Notes under the pieces: model-generated
What the model was told of the DNA's origin: nothing
Database searches by the model: none
The model's input: only the letters and a program-made list of their open reading frames with translations
Source: Lysobacterales bacterium
Lineage (GTDB): Bacteria; Pseudomonadota; Gammaproteobacteria; Xanthomonadales; SZUA-36
DNA length: 39,866 nucleotides
Reading direction: 5' to 3'
Assembly (NCBI GenBank): GCA_028289465.1
Contig: JANQPM010000087.1
Coordinates: 66,520-106,385, forward strand
Program-made: the position numbers and the translations under genes
In this document: positions 32,248-39,866 of the stretch, piece after piece
Numbering within the stretch: position 1 is the stretch's first letter
Layout: every line of letters begins with the position of its first letter

Positions 32248-32939
32248 TAGAAAACAAGCGGCTACTGGACCTGATCAAGGTCAGCAGATATTACCGTAAA
32301 GGCAAGCAGCAAATAAAAGTTCTCGACCAGTTGGATTTGCAGGTCAACGCGTCGGAATTCGTTGCGCTGATGGGTCCGTCCGGATCAGGCAAAACCACCT
32401 TGTTAAATCTGATCGGCGGTATAGACAAACCGACTTCAGGCCAAATACTGGCCTCGGGACAGGACATTACCAAACTGTCTTCCGTCAAGCTGGGCAAATG
32501 GCGGGCCAAAAATGTCGGTTTTATTTTTCAGTCCTACTATTTGATGCCTCATCTGAACGCACTGCAGAATGTTGAACTGCCCTTGTTACTCACCAAATTC
32601 TCGGCCAAGCAACGCCGGCAAAGAGCGATGGCGGCGCTGGAAGTCGTCGGCCTGAAGCAACGCGTCAAACACCGGCCGTCGGAGCTTTCCGGCGGCCAGG
32701 AACAGCGCGTTGCAATCGCCAGGGCGATCGTGGGCGACCCGATGCTGCTACTGGCCGACGAACCCACCGGCGATCTGGATGCAACTACCACCGGCGAGAT
32801 TCTCTCGCTGCTCAAATCGCTGAACGAAGACTATAAGAAGACCATTCTGATGGTCACTCACGACCATACGGCGGCGGACTACGCAGATCGGACCATCAGT
32901 CTGTCAAAGGGCCGCGTCGGGCAGGACACACATGGGTAG
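32244..32939 (+). CDS. MacB/LolD-type ABC ATP-binding protein
   Basis: This 231-residue ATPase starts at GTG 32244. Walker A is GPSGSGKTT (44-52), the Q-loop segment is FIFQSYYLMPHL, the signature is LSGGQEQRVAIARAI (148-162), Walker B is MLLLADEPTGDLD (167-179), and the H-loop is VTHDHTAADYADR. These match the LolD/MacB mechanotransmission subfamily. It overlaps both its neighbours by a few bases and pairs with the two FtsX-type permeases that follow. Confidence 0.94.
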   Translation: MIENKRLLDLIKVSRYYRKGKQQIKVLDQLDLQVNASEFVALMGPSGSGKTTLLNLIGGIDKPTSGQILASGQDITKLSSVKLGKWRAKNVGFIFQSYYLMPHLNALQNVELPLLLTKFSAKQRRQRAMAALEVVGLKQRVKHRPSELSGGQEQRVAIARAIVGDPMLLLADEPTGDLDATTTGEILSLLKSLNEDYKKTILMVTHDHTAADYADRTISLSKGRVGQDTHG

Positions 32940-34089
32940 GCCCGGGTTTATTTTCAGGAATCTGATGCGGCATAAAGCTCGGACTTTCATGACCGGCTTT
33001 TCGGTATTTCTGGCATTTGTGTTGTTCGGGCTGTTGCTGGCGCTGAAGCAGGCGTTCAGCTTCGGTGTCGATCTCGCCGGTGCCGATCGGTTAATTACTA
33101 TTCATAAAGTCTCGCTGGTGCAGCTATTGCCCATTGCCTACCGCTATCCGATCGAGCAAGTCGAGGGTGTGGAAGTTGCCGCACATTTCACCTGGTTCGG
33201 AGGCTATTACCGCGAACCGAATAATCAGTTGCCGGTTTTTCCGACCGAGATCGACTCCTTCTTGCAGATCTATTCCGAATTCAGCATTCCGCCTGAGCAA
33301 CTGGCAGTCTGGCGTGGCAACAGAACCGGTCTGCTGGTTGGCAAAACCATGGCGGACAGCTTTTCCTGGAAAGTGGGCGACCGCATCTCGCTGGCATCGA
33401 ATATCTTCGAAAATATCAACGGTGGGAATTCCTGGGAATTTACGATCGACGGAATCTTCCGTGGCGCCGGCAATGGCGTGGATGAATTCCAGGCTTACAT
33501 GCACTACGACTACTTTAACGAATCAAGAACTTTTGCCCGGGATGAAGTCGGCTGGTTTCTGGTCAAGATCAGCGATCCGGCCGACGCTGACCAAGTCGCG
33601 AAAAGCATTGACCAGATATTTGCGAATTCCCCGAATGAAACCAAGACCACAACAGAAAAAGGCTTTGTTCAGGCTTTTGCGTCCCAGGTCGGCAACATCG
33701 GAAAAATCGTCACTTTCATCATGGCCATTGTGCTGTTTTCTTCATTGCTGGTCACCGGGAATGCGATTGCTCACGGCGTCAGCGAAAGGACGGCGGAGAT
33801 CGCCGTGCTCAAAGCGATGGGTTATACCGACTTGCAGGCCCTTCGGCTGATCCTGTCCGAAAATCTGCTGTTGACCTTGCTGTTTGGCGGCCTCGGTTTG
33901 CTTTTTGCGGTAGTGCTGACCGGCGCGCTGCGATTTATGCTGGCTAAGTACCTGCCGGGTCTGGCGCTCAGCGGCGTCCAACTGCTGTTTGCATTGGCTG
34001 TGCTGCTGGCGCTGGGGCTGATTTCCGGTCTGGTTCCGGCTTATCGCGCGATGGCGTTAGACGTAGCCGAAGCACTGTCGAGGAGATAA
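32932..34089 (+). CDS. FtsX/MacB-type ABC permease (first)
   Basis: This 385-residue permease has an N-terminal helix (RTFMTGFSVFLAFVLFGLLLAL) and a large periplasmic domain (about 45-255). Three C-terminal helices follow: IGKIVTFIMAIVLFSSLLVTGNAIA, LLLTLLFGGLGLLFAVVLTGAL and LLFALAVLLALGLISGLVPAYRA. RTAEIAVLKAMGY is the conserved FtsX cytoplasmic loop. It shares its topology with MacB but lacks a fused ATPase. The ATPase gene overlaps its start by eight bases, and a second permease follows after one base, so the transporter is probably a heterodimer. Confidence 0.92.
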   Translation: MGRPGFIFRNLMRHKARTFMTGFSVFLAFVLFGLLLALKQAFSFGVDLAGADRLITIHKVSLVQLLPIAYRYPIEQVEGVEVAAHFTWFGGYYREPNNQLPVFPTEIDSFLQIYSEFSIPPEQLAVWRGNRTGLLVGKTMADSFSWKVGDRISLASNIFENINGGNSWEFTIDGIFRGAGNGVDEFQAYMHYDYFNESRTFARDEVGWFLVKISDPADADQVAKSIDQIFANSPNETKTTTEKGFVQAFASQVGNIGKIVTFIMAIVLFSSLLVTGNAIAHGVSERTAEIAVLKAMGYTDLQALRLILSENLLLTLLFGGLGLLFAVVLTGALRFMLAKYLPGLALSGVQLLFALAVLLALGLISGLVPAYRAMALDVAEALSRR

Positions 34090-34090
34090 T

Positions 34091-35278
34091 ATGTTGGCAC
34101 TGCTGAGGCAAATCGTACTGGTGAGCTGGCAGAGCTTGTTAAGCATTCCGGCACGCTTCAGCATGACTTGGATATCCGTCGTCGGCACGGCCGGGGTCGT
34201 CATCGTGTTCGTTGCAATACTGTCGATAGCCACCGGTTTTAAGAAAACCCTGAATGCCAATACCTCCACCAGCAACATCATTGTTCTGCGTGCCGGTTCC
34301 AGTTCAGAAATGGATTCGGGTTTTTCCGGCGATCAGGTTACGGTCATCAAGTCTGCAATCCTGTCTGCCAACGCCAACCAGGACGTACCGGTTTCGGCCG
34401 AATTGTATGTCGTGGTCGACCTGGAAAAAAAGGTGACGCAGCAAGGCGCCAACGTACCGCTGCGCGGAGTGTCCGGCACGGCGAGCGAAATCAGAAAACA
34501 GTTCAATATCGCGTCCGGCCGTTACTTCGAGCCCGGTAAACGGGAACTGATTGCGGGTCTGGGTGCGACAGCCGAGTTCTCCGGCGTAGCAGTCGGAGAC
34601 CGGCTGACCCTCGGTCAGGATAGCTGGGAAGTGGTCGGAACATTCAGCGCCGGGCAAGGCGTATCCGAATCAGAGCTATGGACCGATGCTAGAATTCTGC
34701 AATCCGCTTACCGCCGTGGCGACAGTTATTCCGCCGTATACGCACGACTGATAGAACCGGAAAGCCTGAATACCCTGAAAAACCTGCTGGCCGAGGACCC
34801 CAGAGTATCGGCCAAGGTATTGCCTGAAAGCGAATATTACGCACAGCAATCCGATACTTTGTATACATTCATCAGCGTGATCGGCGGCGTGATTACCTTA
34901 CTGATGGGCCTGGCCGCGGTGTTCGGGGCATTGAACACCATGTACATCGCCGTTTCGATGCGCAGCAAAGAAACCGCGACGCTGAGGGCAATGGGTTTTT
35001 CGAATACCGCCATCGTATTTTCGGTATTGGCAGAAGCGCTGCTTCTGGGTCTTATCGGCGGCATTATCGGTTGCGCGGTTGCATACCTTATCTTTAACGG
35101 CGTAACCGTTTCCACATTGAATTTCGCCAGTTTCAGCCAAATCGTATTCGCGTTCGCGGTATCCCCGAACCTGCTCGTCAAAGGCCTGATGATCGCGCTG
35201 ATGATCAGCCTCGTCGGGGGTGCATTTCCGGCATTACGTGCTGTTCGGGTACCGGTTGCGCAGGGCCTGCGGGAGTAA
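34091..35278 (+). CDS. FtsX/MacB-type ABC permease (second)
   Basis: This 395-residue permease has an N-terminal helix (SVVGTAGVVIVFVAILSIATGF), a periplasmic MacB-like core (about 45-265) and three C-terminal helices. KETATLRAMGFSNTAIVFSVLAEALLLGLIGG is the FtsX loop region. It differs clearly in sequence from the first permease, which supports a heterodimer rather than a recent duplication. It is the last gene of the tightly packed run; 226 bases with a strong inverted repeat separate it from the kinase gene. Confidence 0.92.
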   Translation: MLALLRQIVLVSWQSLLSIPARFSMTWISVVGTAGVVIVFVAILSIATGFKKTLNANTSTSNIIVLRAGSSSEMDSGFSGDQVTVIKSAILSANANQDVPVSAELYVVVDLEKKVTQQGANVPLRGVSGTASEIRKQFNIASGRYFEPGKRELIAGLGATAEFSGVAVGDRLTLGQDSWEVVGTFSAGQGVSESELWTDARILQSAYRRGDSYSAVYARLIEPESLNTLKNLLAEDPRVSAKVLPESEYYAQQSDTLYTFISVIGGVITLLMGLAAVFGALNTMYIAVSMRSKETATLRAMGFSNTAIVFSVLAEALLLGLIGGIIGCAVAYLIFNGVTVSTLNFASFSQIVFAFAVSPNLLVKGLMIALMISLVGGAFPALRAVRVPVAQGLRE

Positions 35279-35284
35279 ATGCTA

Positions 35285-35328
35285 TCAACGGTCAGCGCAA
35301 GAACCTCGGTTTTTACGCTGACCGTTGA
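35285..35328 (+). other. Perfect 13-base inverted repeat between the permease and kinase genes
   Basis: TCAACGGTCAGCG (35285-35297) and CGCTGACCGTTGA (35316-35328) are perfect complements around an 18-base loop. It begins seven bases after the permease stop. No T-run follows, so it is either a weak terminator, an mRNA-stability hairpin or an operator. ACCGTTGAC (35321-35329) and ACCGTTCCG (35353-35361) resemble the CCGTT-type half-sites bound by AlgR-like LytTR regulators and lie three helical turns apart. Confidence 0.6.
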
Positions 35329-35504
35329 CCGGGTATCGGGATGGTTCTTCAAACCGTTCCGAATTGGGCAAAATCCGGCGCGACCAATGGAATCTTCCAC
35401 AAGACCAACTGGCCGCCGTCCCTGCAGCAATTGGTATAAGCTATTTGTCCAAAATCATAAGTACTCACAACGGCGTTAGTAACGTATTGATTTACCGATA
35501 ATTT

Positions 35505-36596
35505 ATGCTTAGGACCCTGTTTAACAACAAGACCGTTCTATTCTGGACGCTGCACTGCACGGGTTGGCTTGCTTATGCCATATTGAATTATTTTCAGGGT
35601 CGTTCGTTCGGCGCGCTGCCCTATTACATGATCGCCTCCCTGCTCTACGGCGCTGCTGGATTCATTGTCACGCTGGGACTGCGGCAGATGTTCCACTGGG
35701 TTTGGGAACGGCCGCCGGCGGTAACCGTGTCGGTCGGTCTGGTCGGCGCGGTGGTCAGCGCTGCGATCTTCGATGTCATGAAGTCCATGATTTATTTCAA
35801 TCTCGGGCCCAAGAACCTGTATCCGAAAGAGGAAACCCTTTGGCCCGGGTCCTGGATCGACTACATCGGCACGCTGCCGCTGAGCCTGTACGTGATTCTG
35901 GCTTGGGCCGGGCTGTATTTCGGCATTAAGTACTATCGTATGCTGCAACGCCAGAACGAAGCGGTGCTGAAGGCCACGAACGCCGCCCATCAGGCCCAGC
36001 TCAAGATGCTGAGGTACCAGCTTAACCCGCACTTTCTGTTCAATACGCTTAACGCGATTTCCACCCTGGTAATGGACGGGGATACCGATACGGCCAATCA
36101 CATGGTATCGCGGCTGTCGGCGTTCCTGCGCCACTCGCTGGACCGCGACCCGGCCCAGAAAGTTACGCTGAAGCGCGAACTGGACGCGCTGAACCTGTAT
36201 TTATCCATCGAAAAAATCCGTTTCGACGAGCGGCTGAATCTAACCTTCGACATCGATCAGGCGGCCTACCAGGCCCTGGTACCGAGCCTGATATTGCAGC
36301 CGCTTATTGAAAATGCCATCAAGTATGCTATTGCTGTAAAAGAGGACGGGGGAACCATTGCCATCCATGCCAAGCGAAAAAACGAGCTTTTGTGTATTCT
36401 TGTTAGTGACGATGGTCCGGGTGCACCCCAGCTTCAGGATCAGGATTCAATCGGTCACAACGGAGTAGGATTAGCCAACACGAAGGAACGTTTACTGGTA
36501 CTCTATGGCGATAAACACGCGTTTGATATCCAGAACGTAGAGCCGCACGGCCTGAGTGTAAATATCTGCATACCTTTTGAACACAGCAACGGATAA
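35505..36596 (+). CDS. LytS/AlgZ-type sensor histidine kinase
   Basis: This 363-residue membrane kinase has four hydrophobic segments (about 11-30, 40-60, 73-95, 120-142). A short coiled linker leads to the His_kinase domain with YQLNPHFLFNTLNAIS (171-186), where His176 is the predicted phosphorylation site. The ATPase part has the N-box ENAIKYA (269-275), DDGPG (302-306) and GVGLANTKERL (320-330). No extracytoplasmic sensor domain is visible, so it may sense the membrane or a membrane-active compound. The response regulator gene overlaps its 3' end. Confidence 0.93.
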   Translation: MLRTLFNNKTVLFWTLHCTGWLAYAILNYFQGRSFGALPYYMIASLLYGAAGFIVTLGLRQMFHWVWERPPAVTVSVGLVGAVVSAAIFDVMKSMIYFNLGPKNLYPKEETLWPGSWIDYIGTLPLSLYVILAWAGLYFGIKYYRMLQRQNEAVLKATNAAHQAQLKMLRYQLNPHFLFNTLNAISTLVMDGDTDTANHMVSRLSAFLRHSLDRDPAQKVTLKRELDALNLYLSIEKIRFDERLNLTFDIDQAAYQALVPSLILQPLIENAIKYAIAVKEDGGTIAIHAKRKNELLCILVSDDGPGAPQLQDQDSIGHNGVGLANTKERLLVLYGDKHAFDIQNVEPHGLSVNICIPFEHSNG

Positions 36597-37401
36597 AACA
36601 CTGCAAGTGATGATCGTTGATGACGAGGCGCTGGCCCGCCGCGGGCTGCGTCTGCGTTTACAGTCGATGCCCGGTATCGACATCATCGGCGAAGCCCGCA
36701 ACGGCCGCGAAGCCCTGCATCAGATCATCAAGTTGCAGCCGGACCTGGTTTTCCTGGATATTCAAATGCCGGGCATGGACGGCTTTGAGGTGGTGCGGAA
36801 CATCGACCCGATGGATCTGCCGGCCATCGTGTTCGTAACCGCCTACGACCAGTACGCGATTAAAGCGTTCGAAGCGAATGCGCTGGACTATCTGCTGAAA
36901 CCGATTGAGGACAGCCGGCTTCATCAGGCTGTTTTCCGGGTCCGCGATCACTTCCAGAAACGTGCGGCAGTACGGCATAAGCGTTCACTGCTGAAGCTGG
37001 TCAGCAATATCACCGGCGAATCGCTGACCAGCATGAGCGACCTCAAGGCCAAACGGGAAAAACTGGTGAAGGCGAAAGAGGTCCCGCGGCTGGTGATCAA
37101 GGACGGCAGCAAAGTCACCTGGGTGGATCAGCCGGATATCGACTGGATCGACGCCGCCGGCGACTATATGTGCGTGCACGTCAAGGGCGAGACGCACATC
37201 ATGCGCAAGACGATGAAGCAACTCGAAGAGCAGCTCGATAAAGAGATACTGCAGCGCATCCACCGCTCTACCATCATCAATATCCACAAGGTCAAGGAAA
37301 TGCAGTCGCATATCAACGGCGAGTACTTCCTGACCCTGAGCTGCGGCCATACGGTGAAATTGTCCCGTACCTACAAGGACAAGCTGAAATACTTCACCTG
37401 A
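36577..37401 (+). CDS. LytTR-family response regulator (AlgR/LytR-like)
   Basis: Receiver domain residues 10-125: the acidic pocket is Asp15-Asp16 (VMIVDDEALARRG), the phospho-acceptor is Asp61 (FLDIQMPGMDGFEV), with Thr88 and Lys108 (LDYLLKPI). The LytTR DNA-binding domain spans about 170-272 (VTWVDQPDIDWIDAAGDYMCVHVKG, RIHRSTIINIHKV, GHTVKLSRTYKDKL). The start given is TTG 36577, overlapping the kinase gene by 20 bases; GTG 36607 or ATG 36610 would cut into the first strand. Such pairs often control export and immunity genes of peptide toxins. Here the pair follows the peptide cluster on the same strand and may regulate it. Confidence 0.93.
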   Translation: MNTATDKTLQVMIVDDEALARRGLRLRLQSMPGIDIIGEARNGREALHQIIKLQPDLVFLDIQMPGMDGFEVVRNIDPMDLPAIVFVTAYDQYAIKAFEANALDYLLKPIEDSRLHQAVFRVRDHFQKRAAVRHKRSLLKLVSNITGESLTSMSDLKAKREKLVKAKEVPRLVIKDGSKVTWVDQPDIDWIDAAGDYMCVHVKGETHIMRKTMKQLEEQLDKEILQRIHRSTIINIHKVKEMQSHINGEYFLTLSCGHTVKLSRTYKDKLKYFT

Positions 37402-37414
37402 CAGCGCCTCTTCA

Positions 37415-37501
37415 GCAGGAGCGCCTTCAGGCGCGATCGGGTTTACCATTGCCCTAAGACTTCATCAAGCGATAGACATTCGCGCCCAAAGGCGCTCCTA
37501 C
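37415..37501. repeat. REP-like inverted repeat pair (second)
   Basis: GCAGGAGCGCCTTCAGGCGC (37415-37434, continuing GAT) and the inverted ATTCGCGCCCAAAGGCGCTCC (37478-37498, continuing TAC) form the same BIME-like pair as at 5675-5777. It marks the right boundary of the peptide cluster. The remaining 37502-37875 holds no gene I can support; short frames there lack ribosome-binding sites and motifs. A small palindrome (GTGCCTGAAGGCAC) lies near 37602-37615. Confidence 0.78.
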
Positions 37502-37875
37502 ATGCATTGGAATCTTCAAAAGGCGGACTGACCAGGAGCCCGGCTTCCCTGACGCCCGCTTCGGCAGTTGCATGCGGCTCCATGCCAATCCTGCCTGCCC
37601 TTGTGCCTGAAGGCACCCCTGCGCTACACACGGCATTCCTGCAATGTACCAATCGGAATCGTATTGAGCCTGTTGCGCAAACGGAATATCCATACGGGCA
37701 CACCATTCGGCGCAGCCATTTTCACCACACTTCCCAAACGTACCCGGTTCCGGTTCGCTTTGCCGTTGGCGTACGTCCGGCTGCCGCAGCCAGTGACTTT
37801 CGTCACAACCTTTACGCGGTTTATAGCATCTAATGTAAGCACCCGAACCATAAAACAATAGTCAGGCCAGCCATT

Positions 37876-39866
37876 ATGAAATTGACCGAAACCGCTGTCG
37901 CGAACCCTTCTGCCGTCGGCGTCGTTGTGGCCATCGTCACGCTGTTCGGGATCATCGCGCTGACCGATCTGCCGGTACAGCTTTTCCCTGAGATCGAATT
38001 ACCCCAGATGGCCGTCAATGCCAACTGGCGGGCCGCGTCGCCCAAAGAAGTGGAATCGGAAATCCTGGAACCGCTGGAAGATGTGCTGCAGGGCCTGCCC
38101 GGGCTGCAAACCCTGGAAGCCAACGCGAACCGCGGCGGCGCATGGATCAATCTGCAATTCAACCTCGGTACCGATATGCAGGCGACCCTGATGGAGGTCA
38201 TCGGCCGCCTGAGCCGCCTGCCGCCGATGCCGGCCGATTCCGACCCGCCGGTGGTCCAGCTCGGCGGCTGGGGCGGCGGACCGAACCAGGCCCTGACCTG
38301 GTTCTTCGTGCAAAAACTTCCGGGCACACCCGGCAGTGTGGAAGACTATGCCCGCCAGGTGACCGATATCGTCAAACCCCGCCTTGAGGCGATCGACGGG
38401 GTGGCCGGAGTAGACGTGCAGGCCGGCGCGCCGGAAGAGCTGCAGATCACCATCGACCCTTACCGGGCTGCGGAACTGGGTGTTTCATTGCCCAGCGTCG
38501 CCGGTCGAACCGGGCGTACCAACGACGTCTCCGGCGGCTTTGTCGATGTCGGCCGGCGCCAGTTTACGCTGCGCTTCGAAGGTCGCTACGACCCGGATCA
38601 GTTGCGTAACCAGATACTCGACTGGCGGGACGGACGGCCGGTCCGCCTCGGCGATATCGCCGATGTCGCGGTCGCGCGCGGGCAGCGTAATGGCCTGGTG
38701 GTGCAAAACGGCAACCCGGCGATGGGTATTCGCATCGACCGGGCCAACGGCGCGAACGTGCTGGCCGCGCTGACCGAAGTCAAAGCCGCAGTTGACGAAC
38801 TGCGCGAAGGCCCGATCAAAGACCTGGGGCTGGCGATAGAACAGTCATTCGATGCGTCGGTCTTCATCAAGCGTGCGGTCGGCATGGTCCGCACCAACCT
38901 GATTCTCGGCGTATTGCTGGCCGTCGGCGTGCTCTGGTGGTTTTTACGCGACCGTCGAGCAACCTTGCTGATCGCAACGGCAATCCCGATCTCTCTGCTG
39001 TCGACCTTTGTGGTGCTAAGCTTGACCGGGCGCAGCTTGAACGTGATCTCCCTGGCCGGGCTGGCTTTTGCGGTCGGCATGGTCCTGGATGCGGCGATCG
39101 TGGTCGCGGAAAACATCGTGCGGATTCGCGAGCGGGGCGAAATACCCACCCTTGCCGCGCTGCGCGGCGCGACCCAGGTTCAGGGTGCGCTGCTCGCATC
39201 CACCGCAACCACCGTGGCTATCTTCGTGCCGGTGCTGTTCTTGGAAGATGTGGAAGGACAGTTGTTCGCCGACCTGGCGCTGACGATTGCCATCGCAGTT
39301 ATTATCTCGCTGTTCGTTGCGCTGACCGTATTGCCCACCGTAGCCGGAAACTGGCTGCGGCCAAAGAAACTGACCTCAAAACATGCGCCGCGCTGGGCCC
39401 AACTGGCCCGCAAGCTGATGTGGGTCAGCGACAAACCCAAGCGGCGCTATGCGCTGATCGGCACGCTGATGGCGACGCCGCTGCTGCTGACCTGGCTGCT
39501 GTTCCCGCAGCTCGACTACTTACCGCCGGTCAAGCGCGATGCGGTGGACGCATTCATGCAGACGCCGCCGGGCGCCAACTGGGACACGCTGGAAGGCGAA
39601 GTGGTCAGCAAGCTGGTCACGCGCCTCGATCCGTATATGAAAGGCGAAAAAGAGCCCGCGCTGAAAAACTATTACATCTGGATGTGGCCGCAGGGCGGCA
39701 CTATCGGCGCACGGGTGAAAGACCAGAGCCGGGTCAAGGAACTGGAAAAGATCATTCGTGAAGAAGTCATGGTCGATATTCCGGACTTTCGCGGTTTCGC
39801 GTCCCAGGGCAACCTGTTCGGCGGCTTTGGCGGCGGCCGGGACATCGCAGTTCATCTACAGTCTTC
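37876..39866 (+). CDS. RND-family efflux pump inner-membrane protein (partial, 3' end off the window)
   Basis: 663 codons are visible from ATG 37876. The first membrane helix (AVGVVVAIVTLFGIIALTDL) is followed by the periplasmic porter domain (LPVQLFPEIELPQMAVNANW). Helices 2-6 follow (TNLILGVLLAVGVLWWFL, LLIATAIPISLLSTFVVL, LNVISLAGLAFAVGMVLDAAIVVAENI with the proton-relay aspartates). Then come RGATQVQGALLASTATTVAIFVPVLF and the second large loop, which contains a glycine-rich GNLFGGFGGGRD segment at the edge. It belongs to the AcrB/MexB (HAE-1) class. No membrane-fusion gene lies directly upstream; it may follow outside the window. Substrate is unknown. Confidence 0.94.
   Translation, partial: MKLTETAVANPSAVGVVVAIVTLFGIIALTDLPVQLFPEIELPQMAVNANWRAASPKEVESEILEPLEDVLQGLPGLQTLEANANRGGAWINLQFNLGTDMQATLMEVIGRLSRLPPMPADSDPPVVQLGGWGGGPNQALTWFFVQKLPGTPGSVEDYARQVTDIVKPRLEAIDGVAGVDVQAGAPEELQITIDPYRAAELGVSLPSVAGRTGRTNDVSGGFVDVGRRQFTLRFEGRYDPDQLRNQILDWRDGRPVRLGDIADVAVARGQRNGLVVQNGNPAMGIRIDRANGANVLAALTEVKAAVDELREGPIKDLGLAIEQSFDASVFIKRAVGMVRTNLILGVLLAVGVLWWFLRDRRATLLIATAIPISLLSTFVVLSLTGRSLNVISLAGLAFAVGMVLDAAIVVAENIVRIRERGEIPTLAALRGATQVQGALLASTATTVAIFVPVLFLEDVEGQLFADLALTIAIAVIISLFVALTVLPTVAGNWLRPKKLTSKHAPRWAQLARKLMWVSDKPKRRYALIGTLMATPLLLTWLLFPQLDYLPPVKRDAVDAFMQTPPGANWDTLEGEVVSKLVTRLDPYMKGEKEPALKNYYIWMWPQGGTIGARVKDQSRVKELEKIIREEVMVDIPDFRGFASQGNLFGGFGGGRDIAVHLQS

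Noticed and set aside
38937..39761. 274-codon frame inside the RND pump gene
   Set aside because: It is an alternate-frame shadow rich in Arg, Gly and Ala; the RND frame has clear membrane helices and motifs.

Overview
The window comes from a Gram-negative bacterium, most likely a gammaproteobacterium. Support for this: a Fur-controlled TonB-dependent receptor and Fe3+ ABC transporter, UbiK and ComM next to each other beside a P-II gene, biosynthetic arginine decarboxylase (SpeA) opposite spermidine synthase, an RND pump, an NnrS protein and REP-like palindromes. I cannot name the genus from sequence alone.

Layout. 1-1490 (minus): 5' part of a membrane-anchored TolB-N/TPR protein that runs off the left edge. 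1642-5616: polyamine genes (speA on minus, speE on plus) plus a 3-hydroxyisobutyrate dehydrogenase-family gene broken by a small inserted element. 5825-8053: P-II, ubiK and comM. 8211-12500 (minus): a metallophosphoesterase with a kinase-like C-terminal half and a TonB-dependent siderophore receptor with a clear promoter and Fur box. 12600-15600: an AT-rich islet holding an XRE regulator, a secreted phospholipase A2-like protein, a membrane-anchored protein and a possible small membrane protein. 15686-19453: Fe3+ ABC transporter with its own promoter and Fur box. 19629-21945: DUF2269-like membrane protein, NnrS and an AAC(6')-like acetyltransferase.

The centrepiece is 22474-35278, continuing to 37401. 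It is a contiguous, same-strand cluster of the streptolysin S (thiazole/oxazole-modified microcin, TOMM) type. It holds a TPR protein, a YcaO cyclodehydratase ending in PxPxP, a 39-residue precursor peptide at 24737-24856, a leader-binding ThiF-like partner, a split SagB pair (one half lacking the catalytic Lys-Tyr), a CPBP protease/immunity-type protein, an ABC-2 exporter, a second TPR protein, and a MacAB-like set (HlyD adaptor, ATPase, two FtsX-type permeases). A LytS/AlgZ-type kinase and a LytTR regulator follow. The precursor carries the VAPGG motif seen just before the core in streptolysin S SagA, followed by a tryptophan and the symmetrical core Cys-Cys-His-Cys-His-Cys-Cys. The inferred pathway is: YcaO plus the ThiF-like protein cyclise cysteines to thiazolines, the SagB pair oxidises them to thiazoles, a CPBP protein or another protease cuts after the leader, and one or both ABC systems export the product. 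The product is undescribed as far as I can tell.

The right edge (37876-39866) is the 5' part of an RND efflux pump gene, separated from the cluster by a pair of REP-like repeats.
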